DNA of 64,000 nucleotides from Photorhabdus asymbiotica (GTDB lineage Bacteria; Pseudomonadota; Gammaproteobacteria; Enterobacterales; Enterobacteriaceae): NCBI RefSeq assembly GCF_003634575.1, contig NZ_RBLJ01000002.1, positions 558,001 to 622,000 of the forward strand, read 5' to 3'. Shown piece by piece: positions 28,607 to 37,475 of this stretch (position 1 is its first letter; each line of letters starts with the position of its first letter). The notes under the pieces were generated by a model. It saw only the letters and a program-made list of their open reading frames with translations, ran no database searches and was not told where the DNA came from. The position numbers and the translations under genes were made by a program.

Positions 28607-30199
28607 CTAATTCTTAGTAAAAATCGGCACAGGATCAGGAGTAGGCACAGAGCTATCGCAATGATAATGTTCTCCTTTCAGCCCCATTTTTTTACAGGCA
28701 GTCGACAAAACATCGTTAGGTGTTGCCCACTCATCTTTCCAGTTATTACCGTCATAACGTTCATTCTTAAATAGATCCCACATAATAAGACCCGTTTTAC
28801 CATATTTGATCGTACCATCTAATATACTGTTGAGAGCAGTCTTCGTGAGCGGTAAATTACCGGTTGCGGGTCTACCGACTTCAAATCCAACCGTAATAGG
28901 TGGCGAAATCAATAATTTTTGAGGTTGAACTGATGCCTGCGCATAATTACGCGCTCCTTTCAGTTTGACATGGAAGGAAACAACTTCATTACCTGATTTA
29001 AGCCAGTTAATATATTGACTATAATAATATTTAACTTGTCCAGGAAGGTCACAAGGAATATATGTTTCACCTCCCCCGATAAATCCACAGTCTTTTTCAC
29101 TCAAATCATAGGTCATCACACCAATATAGCTGAGTCGGTTGATAAGCTTGGGATAATTCAACGCGGTATTATAAATCAAACCATAGAGATTCCCTCCCCA
29201 CCAGGCACCACCATAAATATCACTATTCCTCGCGTTGGTTCCCCAGTTAGCGGACATATTCGGAATTCCTCCCGTTGCGGGGCCCGCAGTACTTAATTTA
29301 AGCGATGGCTTAACAGTATTAATCGAATTGTAAAAAGATTTTAAAATGGCAGCGAATTTATCCACAGTTTCAGGCATTACGCGGGGAATTGATTCTGCAC
29401 CTGGAACAATATTCATTGATTCATCATAAACATAATGACCCATTCCCTTCCTCATTAAAACTGATGTGGCTAAATTCTCACTATTATTAGGAGGAATGTT
29501 GATTGAATCAGGCGTTAATTTCCAGCTTCTCGCATTAATATCAGCATGCCAGAATTCTTCATAATCAACATCAATTCCCATGACGCCTAAATTAGCAGCC
29601 AGATTAACAATATTTTTGTATGCCTTATCTGCCGCTTTCCCGGTAATAGGACTATCAAATCGGGGAATTTTGGTTAGGGGATTAGGAAAAATATCATAAA
29701 CCGCACCGGGTTCATTGCCACAAGCATCTTTTTTACCGGCAGTGATATCATAAATTTTCGGATAACAACTGAAATTCCATCCCCCTACAGCAATATAGGT
29801 ACTTACTCCATGAGATTTTAAATCAGCAATAATGCCCTTTAATCTGACAAAATCTAATGTAGCATTTCTAGCAACTTTTTCACTGATTATTTGGCCTGGG
29901 GTACAAGTATAGCCAAACAATCCAGTACATTTCAGACTATTTTTTTCATAATTAACCAAACTCGGTTGAACAAAAGATAATACCAACGTATTAAAATTAC
30001 TTTTATTCTTAGCAATGTCACTGCTTAATTTTTCAAAATTATCAAGGCTGGCATAATATTCCTGAGTACCCATTTGCGCGTCAGGCCCACTCAAATAATA
30101 TGCTGAGATTTCAGGATTAGAGGCAATAGCATTGCCAGAAATAACAGAGAATAATATCGTACTTGCTAATAAATATCGATTTACCTTGGACTTATACAT
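28607..30199 (-). CDS. Secreted GH18-family chitinase
   Basis: This 530-residue protein is a glycoside hydrolase family 18 chitinase. A Sec signal peptide (positive start, hydrophobic stretch, cleavage after GNAIA near residue 26) is present. The active-site strand reads MGIDVDYEEF at residues 207-216. It corresponds to DxxDxDxE, with Asp210, Asp212 and catalytic Glu214 kept but the first Asp replaced by Met207. The preceding strand YIAVGGW matches the SxGG motif with Ala for Ser, and WWGGNLYG and MTYDL fit later barrel strands. No separate chitin-binding domain is seen. Chitinases are structural partners of Tc toxins in Yersinia entomophaga, and this gene sits next to TcB and TcC genes. Its release and partnership here are inference. 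Confidence 0.88.
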   Translation of the reverse strand: MYKSKVNRYLLASTILFSVISGNAIASNPEISAYYLSGPDAQMGTQEYYASLDNFEKLSSDIAKNKSNFNTLVLSFVQPSLVNYEKNSLKCTGLFGYTCTPGQIISEKVARNATLDFVRLKGIIADLKSHGVSTYIAVGGWNFSCYPKIYDITAGKKDACGNEPGAVYDIFPNPLTKIPRFDSPITGKAADKAYKNIVNLAANLGVMGIDVDYEEFWHADINARSWKLTPDSINIPPNNSENLATSVLMRKGMGHYVYDESMNIVPGAESIPRVMPETVDKFAAILKSFYNSINTVKPSLKLSTAGPATGGIPNMSANWGTNARNSDIYGGAWWGGNLYGLIYNTALNYPKLINRLSYIGVMTYDLSEKDCGFIGGGETYIPCDLPGQVKYYYSQYINWLKSGNEVVSFHVKLKGARNYAQASVQPQKLLISPPITVGFEVGRPATGNLPLTKTALNSILDGTIKYGKTGLIMWDLFKNERYDGNNWKDEWATPNDVLSTACKKMGLKGEHYHCDSSVPTPDPVPIFTKN

Positions 30200-30271
30200 A
30201 CATTTATCTCCACTCGGTTAACATTATTTTCCTGATGACAGCAATAGTTATCATGACAATTTATTGCTCTT

Positions 30272-30398
30272 TATACCCTATGGATTTCAAGATGCATCGC
30301 GACGGCCAGGGAGCGAATCCCCGGGAGCATAGAGAACTATGTGACCGGGGTGAGTGAGTACAGCCAACAAAGAGGCAACTTGAAAGATAACGGGTATA
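30272..30398 (-). repeat. ERIC element (127 bp), subtype B
   Basis: A full-length copy in inverse orientation, beginning TATACCCTATGGATTTCAAG and ending GATAACGGGTATA. It is almost identical to the complement of the copies at 16600 and 19524. It lies just upstream of the chitinase start, so it would be in or near that gene's leader. Confidence 0.94.
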
Positions 30399-30725
30399 TC
30401 ATGGACGGTAATGATTCTTCCCTAATAGAGCGTAAATACATTCAATACGTTACTATAGACTGTGATGTAATTACTGCTATGTTGCATTGATTATTTCAAC
30501 ACACCAGTTTGATCATAGTTCAACTTTTACTATTTACCACTAAATAAGTAGAAATTATTTATAAAGTGTTACTAATACCTCAATAAAATTGTATTATTTT
30601 AAAACAATCCCGCTAAATTTCATTTCTATGAATTGATTATTACAACAGTCTTACATTAGCAATAATTTTTCAGCTGCTCATAATCGACCCCGATTTTTAT
30701 ATAATGACCAATTTTCAAATTTCAT

Positions 30726-30848
30726 CGATATAAATTTCAAGTTATAACGCGGCGGCAAGTGAACAAATCTCCAAGAGCATAGATAACTATGTGACTAGGG
30801 TAAGTGAAAGCAGCCAACAAAGCAGCAACTTGAAAGATGAAAGGTATT
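30726..30848 (-). repeat. Degenerate ERIC element
   Basis: A diverged copy in inverse orientation: the left end TATACCCA is mutated to CGATATAAATTTC, the core reads ATCTCCAAGAGCATAG, and the right end reads AAGATGAAAGGTATTA. Both palindromic termini have lost the exact GGGTATA, suggesting an old insertion. Confidence 0.85.
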
Positions 30849-31186
30849 AATTCAACTTTATCAATCCTAATTCTCAATCTCATTTAAAAACCCATAATAT
30901 CTTTATTTAATGAAAATCTGTTCATTGATGACATTACCGAAAATAACGAATTACGTTAGCTATTGAAGATACTTTCATTAATCAAAAGAACTCTATACAA
31001 AAAGCAGGAAAATTCAACGATTATTCAACAAACCATTAAAATGTAATACCTTCAATTTGCAGAATTAATGATCACAACCGTATACTCGGCTGTGCATTAA
31101 GAATAAATCTGGAATATCAAGCCGCTTATCTGTCGCTTAAGATATATTCCAGCAAGTGAAACAAAGTTAAAAACAGGACAATCATT

Positions 31187-31399
31187 ATGACACGTTTAGG
31201 CTTATCTGTAACTGTATTATCATTCTTATTTTCTGGCGCAGTATTAGCAGCTCCGACCACACCTATGACTCAATCTTCGGATACCCAAATGACCTCTTCT
31301 CATATGGAGAAAAAAGCAGGCCAGGAAAAACAATCAAGCAAAACTAAAACACATTCAAATCATAAGGTAAAAAAGGAAGAAACGAAGAAGGCTCACTGA
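31187..31399 (+). CDS. Small Lys/His-rich periplasmic protein (Asr-like)
   Basis: This 70-residue protein has a clear signal peptide (MTRLGLSVTVLSFLFSGAVLAA) and a mature part of about 48 residues rich in Lys, Ser, Thr, Gln and His (KKAGQEKQSSKTKTHSNHKVKKEE). That composition resembles the acid-shock protein Asr, an intrinsically disordered periplasmic chaperone, though shorter and without its repeated HHK units. An ACAGGAC ribosome site precedes the ATG. It stands alone. The Asr relation is a guess from composition. Confidence 0.65.
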   Translation: MTRLGLSVTVLSFLFSGAVLAAPTTPMTQSSDTQMTSSHMEKKAGQEKQSSKTKTHSNHKVKKEETKKAH

Positions 31400-31533
31400 T
31401 CTCCATTTGAAAACAACCGCAGGCTGTAAAGAGGGTACTTTCAGCTACAGCAGACATAGAGGAACTTTGTTCCCTCATAGCGGTTCGATAAGTGGTTATA
31501 ACACAAGTTTAATCATGTCATAACCATAAATTC

Positions 31534-31551
31534 AGGGGGGAAATCCCCCCT
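31534..31551. terminator. GC-rich hairpin downstream of queH
   Basis: AGGGGGG - AAAT - CCCCCCT forms a perfect seven-pair stem between the convergent small-protein gene and queH, about 20 bases beyond the queH stop. No strong T tract follows on either strand. It probably serves as the shared transcription end. Confidence 0.5.
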
Positions 31552-31572
31552 CAACCTATTAAAGTGAAAAAC

Positions 31573-32241
31573 TTAACAAGCGCCTTCTGTATCGTCATCA
31601 CCATAATATTTAACACCAATCCTGATAATATCCCGCCCCTGAGACTTACGGTGCTTATTGCTGTCACGCAATGAATAGATACAACCACAATATTCCTGCT
31701 GATAAAATCTTTCCCGTTTACTGATTTCAATCATCCGAGCCGAGCCACCCTGCTTACGCCAGTTGTAATCCCAATATTGAACCCCCGGATATTGGCTTGC
31801 AGCGCGTTTTCCGCAATCATTTATTTGCTGCATATTTTTCCAGCGAGAAATCCCCAAAGAACTGGAAATAACGCTGAAGTTATTTTCATAAGCATACAAA
31901 GCGGTGCGTTCAAAACGCATGTCAAAACACATCGTGCACCGAACGCCCCTTTCTGGCTCCCACTCCATACCTTTAGCGCGTTCGAACCAGTTGTCGCTAT
32001 CATAATCTGCGTCAACAAATGGCACGTTATGCAGTTCCGCAAAGCGGATATTTTCTTCTTTGCGAATCAAATATTCCCGTTTGGGATGAATATTAGGATT
32101 GTAGAAAAAGACGGTGTAATCAATTCCAGAGGCGTGCAACGCTTCCATGACTTCGCCAGAGCAAGGCGCACAACAAGAGTGCAATAATAACCGCTCCGCA
32201 TTATCGGGTAACGTTAAAACAGGACGAACAAAGTTTTCCAT
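31573..32241 (-). CDS. queH: Epoxyqueuosine reductase QueH
   Basis: QueH (DUF208) reduces epoxyqueuosine to queuosine in tRNA, the last step of queuosine synthesis, replacing the cobalamin enzyme QueG. The 222-residue protein has the conserved cysteines for the iron-sulfur and mononuclear iron sites: HSCCAPC (Cys23, Cys24, Cys27), RCTMC (Cys102, Cys105) and EYCGC toward the end. [11 protein letters not shown] and the C-terminal YYGD are also typical. It appears monocistronic. Confidence 0.93.
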   Translation of the reverse strand: MENFVRPVLTLPDNAERLLLHSCCAPCSGEVMEALHASGIDYTVFFYNPNIHPKREYLIRKEENIRFAELHNVPFVDADYDSDNWFERAKGMEWEPERGVRCTMCFDMRFERTALYAYENNFSVISSSLGISRWKNMQQINDCGKRAASQYPGVQYWDYNWRKQGGSARMIEISKRERFYQQEYCGCIYSLRDSNKHRKSQGRDIIRIGVKYYGDDDTEGAC

Positions 32242-32675
32242 TGGGCTGGCTCCATAATAAGTATAAGAATTAATTATAGAATATAGTTATTTTTAGCATC
32301 AAATCTTTCACAAGCAATTCATCATAACTGACTTGTCTTTACGAGATTACTTAAAATTCTAGCAGCCTGCTACAAACACTACAGAATGAAAACCGCCAAG
32401 TAATCCATTTTACTGCTTCCGATGCCACTCTACTTGGCGTAGGTGCTGCATTCTGGGGATTAATAGGGGGAATAATAACCATGTTCCTCTTTTTTTGCCC
32501 GGAAAAAACAAAATAGGTCATTAGATGAACAGTAAAATTATACTTTTCAGCATTTTATGATACTTATTATTAATAAAACTTATGATAATTTGCCAGGTCT
32601 GTTGCGCTTCGAATATTACGATGGGATATATCTAAAACCTTAAATTTTCTCACTCGCAAAACCGAGCTTTCTATT
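32242..32675. other. Intergenic region with a possible membrane-protein remnant
   Basis: Between queH and the outer-membrane operon there is no complete gene. An open frame from about 32356 to 32516 has no start codon and encodes a hydrophobic tail, LLGVGAAFWGLIGGIITMFLF followed by FCPEKTK and a stop. It resembles the last membrane helix of a transporter, so it may be a gene fragment. The stretch 32517-32675 probably carries the promoter of the next operon. Confidence 0.45.
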
Positions 32676-33659
32676 ATGAAATTTTTTAATCTTAGTAAGT
32701 TAGCTGTTATTTCATTCTGTCTGGCAATCCCTTATGGCTATGCAGATGACCGCCCCATTCTTTCTCTTTCTGTCAGCCAATCCGGTGGAAATCAAGTCAC
32801 TGCTGATGGTAGTTTATCCAGAAAACCGAATAAACAAGAATCACGAATACTTCCTATTTGGGGTGATGAAGCCAGAGCTAAAGGTTATGACCTACCGGAG
32901 CCTTTTGGCGCCAGTTACGGCTATATGAATATGCGACAAAATATCGTTGTAGACGATATAAAAATCACTATGCCGAAGAACCCAGACACCGAAAAAGCTC
33001 TGGATATCCAAGCAGGTAAAACCAGAGAAAAGAATGAATCACATATGCTTAAACTAGACACTTGGGTTCTGCCTTTTCTGAATGTTTACGGCGTTTATGG
33101 TTGGACAAAAGGCTCGTCAAAAACCAACATTGAAGGTATTTATTTTGGCGGTATCACTTTTCCTGGCATGCAAGACATTCCATTCGAACTGGATTTTAAA
33201 GGTAAAACCTATGGTGGCGGTTTTACTCTAGCGGGGGGTTACGATCAGTTTTTCGGTACACTTGATACTAACTATACCCGCACTAATCTGGATATTCTGG
33301 ACGGTAAAATCAGCGCCTTAGTCGTCACTCCACGAGTGGGTTATGAATTTACATTCCAGCCAATCATTCCCGGACAAGGAAACACCAAATTGCAGGTATG
33401 GACCGGTGGCATGTACCAGAAAATTACTCAAGAATTTAAAGGCAATATCAGCAACCTCGATTTACCACCTACATTTGCCAGACTGGTACAGGCATTCAAC
33501 GATCCTGACATGAAATTCAAAGTAAAACAGCATGTTTCCGCTCGCTGGAATAATACCGTCGGCGCAAGATTGGAAGTCACACGTAATTTCAATCTATTGA
33601 CTGAAGTCGGTTTTAACAAACGTAATAGCTGCTATATTTCAGGAGAGTTCCGTTTTTAA
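32676..33659 (+). CDS. Outer-membrane beta-barrel-like protein, first gene of a three-gene envelope operon
   Basis: This 327-residue protein has a Sec signal peptide (cleavage after PYGYA, about residue 23). The mature part alternates short hydrophobic strands and turns and ends in Phe (SGEFRF), as outer-membrane barrels do. Typical strand pairs are MLKLDTWVLPFLNVYGVYGWT and TLAGGYDQFFGTLDTNYTRT. I know no specific function. The next ORF starts immediately: TAA 33657-33659 is followed by ATG at 33660. So the gene is translationally linked to an Omp85-type barrel. Confidence 0.75.
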   Translation: MKFFNLSKLAVISFCLAIPYGYADDRPILSLSVSQSGGNQVTADGSLSRKPNKQESRILPIWGDEARAKGYDLPEPFGASYGYMNMRQNIVVDDIKITMPKNPDTEKALDIQAGKTREKNESHMLKLDTWVLPFLNVYGVYGWTKGSSKTNIEGIYFGGITFPGMQDIPFELDFKGKTYGGGFTLAGGYDQFFGTLDTNYTRTNLDILDGKISALVVTPRVGYEFTFQPIIPGQGNTKLQVWTGGMYQKITQEFKGNISNLDLPPTFARLVQAFNDPDMKFKVKQHVSARWNNTVGARLEVTRNFNLLTEVGFNKRNSCYISGEFRF

Positions 33660-34805
33660 ATGAACATCCGCGGTACTTTATATGGGCTGGCTTTAGTCAG
33701 CCTTTTTATTTCTGATTTCTCATATGGTCAAACGCCACTTAGCAGGGAAAAAATCGATGGCTGGCTGGAAAAATTAGGTGGCAGTAATACCTATGACAGC
33801 AATAAAGCCATTGACTGGGGCATTTTACCTGGCCCTTTTTATACTCCAGAATTAGGCGCTGGACTTGGAGTTGCTGTCGTGGGTCTTTATCGACCAGATG
33901 ATCATGACCATACCAGCCAAACTTCTTCCCTTTCCTTGAATGGATTTACCTCTTCAACCGGTGCCTTTGGCTTTACATTTGATAACTACAGTTTTTTTGC
34001 TCATGATCAATGGCGTTTTTTTCTTTCCGGTACATTGAACAATGTCCCCACCTATTACTGGGGAACAGGATATCAAGCAGGTAAAGTAAATGATCGCAAA
34101 GAAAAATATCGCTCACAGGAACTGCACCTGCAACCCAGAGTTCTCTACCGAGTTGCTGATTCTACCTATTTAGGTGCCGGCTGGAATTTTTCATCATTAC
34201 ACGCCAAAGATCCCGATAACGGTGCCAAAAAGCTTTTCGCCGCAGAAAACGATGGGCGGTCTATATTGAGTTCTGGTGTCAGTGCCTATTTCAGCTACGA
34301 CACACGGGATTTTCTACCTAACGCTCAGCAAGGGCACGTTATTGATATTACCTATACCCATTTTTCCCCGGCATTAGGTAGCGACCGCCGGTTTAACACC
34401 GTTGATATGCAATACAGCACCTATTATCAATTAGATGAAAAATCTGTACTGGCGTTTGATAGCTACGGTCGTTTTACTGATGGCCAGGTACCCTGGAATA
34501 TGCTGTCAATGCTGGGTAACAGTAACCGGATGCGCGGATATTATGAAGGCAGATACCGGGATAAAAATGTTATCAGCACCCAATTGGAATATCGGCGCAA
34601 ATTGAACTGGCGGCATGGATTTGTTTTGTGGGCTGGGGCTGGCACCCTAAGCCATTACGCAGAAGATATTGGCTCAGAAAACTGGTTACCCACAGTTGGC
34701 GCTGGTTACCGTTTTGAATTCAAACCCAAAATGAATATCAGACTGGACTTTGGTATTGGTAAAAAAAGCAATGGATTTTATTTTCAGGTGGGAGAGGCGT
34801 TTTGA
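33660..34805 (+). CDS. Omp85-superfamily barrel (BamA/TamA-type surface antigen) without POTRA domains
   Basis: This 381-residue exported protein has a signal peptide (cleavage after SYG near residue 23) and a C-terminal Bac_surface_Ag-like barrel of about 300 residues. It includes FSYDTRDFLPNAQQGHVIDI, MLGNSNRMRGYYEGRYRDKN (the RGY-type motif of the barrel) and a final strand ending in Phe. BamA and TamA carry POTRA domains ahead of the barrel; the roughly 30 residues available here cannot hold one. That resembles short Omp85 proteins with a barrel alone. Its start lies directly after the stop of the preceding gene and its stop overlaps the next start. Confidence 0.8.
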   Translation: MNIRGTLYGLALVSLFISDFSYGQTPLSREKIDGWLEKLGGSNTYDSNKAIDWGILPGPFYTPELGAGLGVAVVGLYRPDDHDHTSQTSSLSLNGFTSSTGAFGFTFDNYSFFAHDQWRFFLSGTLNNVPTYYWGTGYQAGKVNDRKEKYRSQELHLQPRVLYRVADSTYLGAGWNFSSLHAKDPDNGAKKLFAAENDGRSILSSGVSAYFSYDTRDFLPNAQQGHVIDITYTHFSPALGSDRRFNTVDMQYSTYYQLDEKSVLAFDSYGRFTDGQVPWNMLSMLGNSNRMRGYYEGRYRDKNVISTQLEYRRKLNWRHGFVLWAGAGTLSHYAEDIGSENWLPTVGAGYRFEFKPKMNIRLDFGIGKKSNGFYFQVGEAF

Positions 34806-35923
34806 AATTGCGTTTATGGATTACGGCTTTAACGTTAGTCGCAGGATGCCAAGGAACTTTTTCTCCAATCGTACCAGTACAACCTGACTTAAATAGTGAA
34901 ACAACCGCCGAAACAACCCGTGCATGGCCGGTTCTTGCTCCAATTCCCTCTCCCGAAGGATTAAGAGCTTGCTGTGCTTTTGGCTATAATTTAAAAACGG
35001 AATTACTGACTATTCCAGTACCTTTTTACCATATAAGTAATGTGCTAGATGCCGATAACCTTGGGATACATAATTATAACAACAGCTTTTTTGGTACCAT
35101 TGCTTCATTAACAGGACTCAGTAATGAAAAAGTAGGGATGATATATACCCGCAGGGGCGGATTCATTGATATTTCCCATGTGCGGGATACCGCTGATAAT
35201 GCAGTTTTTCTGTTCAGTCAAATCTGGCCTCGTCTCGGAGAAGAGTGGAAAATAGAACTCAGCAGCGAATTAGCATTACGCCGTATCCAATTCTATCAAT
35301 TCACACCACCAGCAACGATAGAACAACGTTATACTCTAAGTGCTTATCTAGCCGTAAAATTGGCTTTTGAACTTGCTGCATGGCATGAAATCGCCCAATG
35401 GTATGGCTATCAGTCTGTACCCGGATTTTCTGAAAAAGTCTCTGCATTCTCTCCTGAAGACCTCTACTCTAATCTATTAGGCGCTCGTCTTTCCCTCTCG
35501 TTGATACTGGCCGGGCAAGTGCCGTCAATGAAACAATACCGCCTATCAATGCAAGCCATTCTGCCTCCTGCACTACGTGAACTGGAGGCTTTATCCCCTG
35601 ATGAAACACGGAAAATGTTTGAACAGGTTGATGGTATCTGGTGGGACAGCAAACGCCGTATACCTGATAAACGCTTAATCCTTCAACGTGATTTTCATAC
35701 TCACAGCGACCGTCTGCCTAACATGGTCCCGACAGAACAGCAACATCCACTCAGACTGGCTCTGCCACAACAATATTCCGGCTATATATTATCTGAATTG
35801 GCAGAATTACAATTGTGGCCTAACCGCCAAATGAAAGAACTTCCTGTACCAGAAATCTACTGGAGCGCTGCTGATTTTCCACAACTGGCAGAAAAAGCGA
35901 AAAAACAGCAAGAAAATCATTGA
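34802..35923 (+). CDS. DUF4056-type lipoprotein
   Basis: This 373-residue protein is probably a lipoprotein: MKLRLWITALTLVAGC ends in a lipobox with Cys16. The start is a TTG overlapping the previous gene's TGA (TTGA), because no ATG is available nearby and the signal sequence begins here. The sequence matches the DUF4056 family: CCAFGYNLK, RRGGFIDISHVRD, and WHEIAQWYGY, an HExxxW-type motif in a helix. HExxxW resembles but is not the standard HExxH zinc motif. It completes a three-gene unit with two outer-membrane barrels, so it likely acts at the outer membrane. Enzyme activity is unproven. Confidence 0.75.
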   Translation: MKLRLWITALTLVAGCQGTFSPIVPVQPDLNSETTAETTRAWPVLAPIPSPEGLRACCAFGYNLKTELLTIPVPFYHISNVLDADNLGIHNYNNSFFGTIASLTGLSNEKVGMIYTRRGGFIDISHVRDTADNAVFLFSQIWPRLGEEWKIELSSELALRRIQFYQFTPPATIEQRYTLSAYLAVKLAFELAAWHEIAQWYGYQSVPGFSEKVSAFSPEDLYSNLLGARLSLSLILAGQVPSMKQYRLSMQAILPPALRELEALSPDETRKMFEQVDGIWWDSKRRIPDKRLILQRDFHTHSDRLPNMVPTEQQHPLRLALPQQYSGYILSELAELQLWPNRQMKELPVPEIYWSAADFPQLAEKAKKQQENH

Positions 35924-36826
35924 TTCATATGTTACCAATGAAAATAACATTATTAATCAAGATATATCCTTCATCCTTCAAGCTGCTGCTTTGTTGGCTG
36001 CTTTCACTTGCCGCCGCGCTGCAACTCGAAATCTATTGGGTATATATAAAAAGATTTTAGAATACTATTTCTCAATTAATAATTCCCTCTAACTATCATC
36101 AACTATTATTTACCATTTCCATAATATCACATCACAATATTAACTTAATTTACCCCATAATAAAACCAAACTATATTAACCATGTTCAAATTAAATCATA
36201 AAAAAAAGAACCACATTACCAAGACATTATTTCAAAGAATGAAAAAATCGTATTAAAATATTTACAAAGACAAAATAACAATAACTAATTGATATAAAAT
36301 AATTAATATTAAACAACATAAAAAAACAAATTAATAAATCAAAAAAAACATTAATCTACAAAACAAGCATCAACAGAAATAAAATTCAGAAAAATAAATT
36401 AATTTAGCAAATAGCTCCATAAAACACTCGCAGCTTGAGTATTTTTCCTATTTTCACCAATAATACAGACGTTTACTCTTAATTTAATTTAAATAACAAA
36501 AAATCCTTCTTAAATACATTTGATCGTCTATAATATACGCTTCGAAGTTATAAATATGTATAAACAATATCAGTTCTATCTAAGTAGATAAAATAATAGC
36601 TTACATCAGAAATAATTAAATTTATTCAATCTAGTTTAAGTTACTAAATTATTTTCAACTATATAATATATTGATTTTTATTTTAAGTTCATAAAATCAA
36701 ATCAATTTTATAGATAGACACAAACATCACTTTTAAGCCTTTTTGATGTGTCAGGGGATTCAGGGCCCCTATCTTCACCACCCTGATAAGGCCAATTAAA
36801 GATACCCCTACTCTTGGAGAGGAAAA
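35924..36826. other. A-rich, G-poor intergenic region upstream of fimbrial operon
   Basis: About 900 bases hold no supported gene. A short ERIC lies at 35963-36044. From about 36060 to 36720 the plus strand is very rich in A and T and poor in G. The last 100 bases contain an imperfect palindrome around GGGGATTCAGGGCCCC (36754-36770) and a purine-rich AGAGGAAAA ribosome site for the fimbrial subunit. The fimbrial promoter should lie here. I saw no inverted-repeat pair that would mark an invertible promoter, and no recombinase gene. Confidence 0.5.
35963..36044 (+). repeat. Internally deleted ERIC (82 bp)
   Basis: The ends match subtype A (CCTTCATCCTTCAAG, CTATTGGGTATA). The same 45-base central segment is missing as in the copy at 16725-16806, with the junction at TTCACTTGCC. 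Confidence 0.92.
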
Positions 36827-37408
36827 ATGAATAAACTAGCTTTATCCACCGCCGCCGCGCTTATTTTTACTACAAGTTCTGCTGTTGCAGCCGATAGTGT
36901 TTCCGGTGGAACATTACATTTCACTGGTGCAGTTACTGATGCCACTTGTACTATTAACGGTGGTGTTTCAGCGAATCTGTCAATTATATTGGAACCTATC
37001 TCCATCACCCAAGCCGGACAAAAGGAAGGTTTAATTGATACTGGTAAGAAAGCATTTTCACTAGAATTTTCTAACTGCCAGTCCAAAGCTACTGGTTTTG
37101 ACCCGGCAACTTCCATGTTAAAAATCCAGTTTTCATCAGCCAACTCTATTTCTAACGATGGTAAGTACCTAGTCAACGAAGATCTTAAAGCCGATGGCCA
37201 GCCAAAAAACGTAGGTATTGCTATTGTTAAACACAAAGATGAAAGTACCCCAATTATGCTGAATAAAGCTTTTGATACAGGAATCAAAGGTTCTAGTAAA
37301 GAACGTGAAGTTATTGATTTCTACGCAAAATATTATAAAGTAGGCACTACTGAAGCAGACCCAGGTAAAGTAGTAACGAGGGTTACTTATCACGTTACTT
37401 ACCTATAA
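36827..37408 (+). CDS. Fimbrial major subunit (type 1-like pilin)
   Basis: This 193-residue pilin has a signal peptide (cleavage after SAVA, residue 21). The mature protein begins ADSVSGG and has the pilin pattern GAVTDATCTI, with a second Cys in FSNCQ for the disulfide. It ends with alternating residues VVTRVTYHVTYL, the typical C-terminal strand with penultimate Tyr recognised by the chaperone. It is the first gene of a four-gene chaperone-usher operon. A strong GAGAGGAAAA ribosome site precedes it. A hairpin after the gene may hold back transcription of the rest. Confidence 0.9.
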   Translation: MNKLALSTAAALIFTTSSAVAADSVSGGTLHFTGAVTDATCTINGGVSANLSIILEPISITQAGQKEGLIDTGKKAFSLEFSNCQSKATGFDPATSMLKIQFSSANSISNDGKYLVNEDLKADGQPKNVGIAIVKHKDESTPIMLNKAFDTGIKGSSKEREVIDFYAKYYKVGTTEADPGKVVTRVTYHVTYL

Positions 37409-37428
37409 TTATTTACCACAATAAATAA

Positions 37429-37451
37429 AGCCTATTTATCCAAATAGGCTT
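37429..37451 (+). terminator. Intra-operon hairpin after the major pilin gene
   Basis: AAGCCTATTT - short loop - AAATAGGCTT lies in the 67-base gap between pilin and chaperone genes, followed by ATTTACTTT. It is likely an attenuator that lets pilin mRNA exceed chaperone and usher mRNA, a usual arrangement in fimbrial operons. Confidence 0.65.
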
Positions 37452-37475
37452 ATTTACTTTGACAAAAATAGTATT

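Larger units (their letters stand above)
30200..31186. other. Intergenic region with two ERIC elements
   Basis: This gap of about 990 bases separates the divergent chitinase gene and the small Asr-like gene. It holds an ERIC at 30272-30398 and a degenerate one at 30726-30848, both in the minus orientation. The rest is AT-rich. ORFs here are ERIC-derived and not supported. Confidence 0.7.

Noticed and set aside
36720-36826. Possible invertible promoter for the fimbrial operon, as in some Photorhabdus and Proteus fimbriae
   Set aside because: No pair of distant inverted repeats was seen and no recombinase gene lies near; only a small palindrome is visible.
36808-37287. Minus-strand ORF of 159 codons overlapping the fimbrial subunit gene
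   Set aside because: It is antisense to a clear pilin gene with signal peptide and ribosome site; composition fits a shadow frame.
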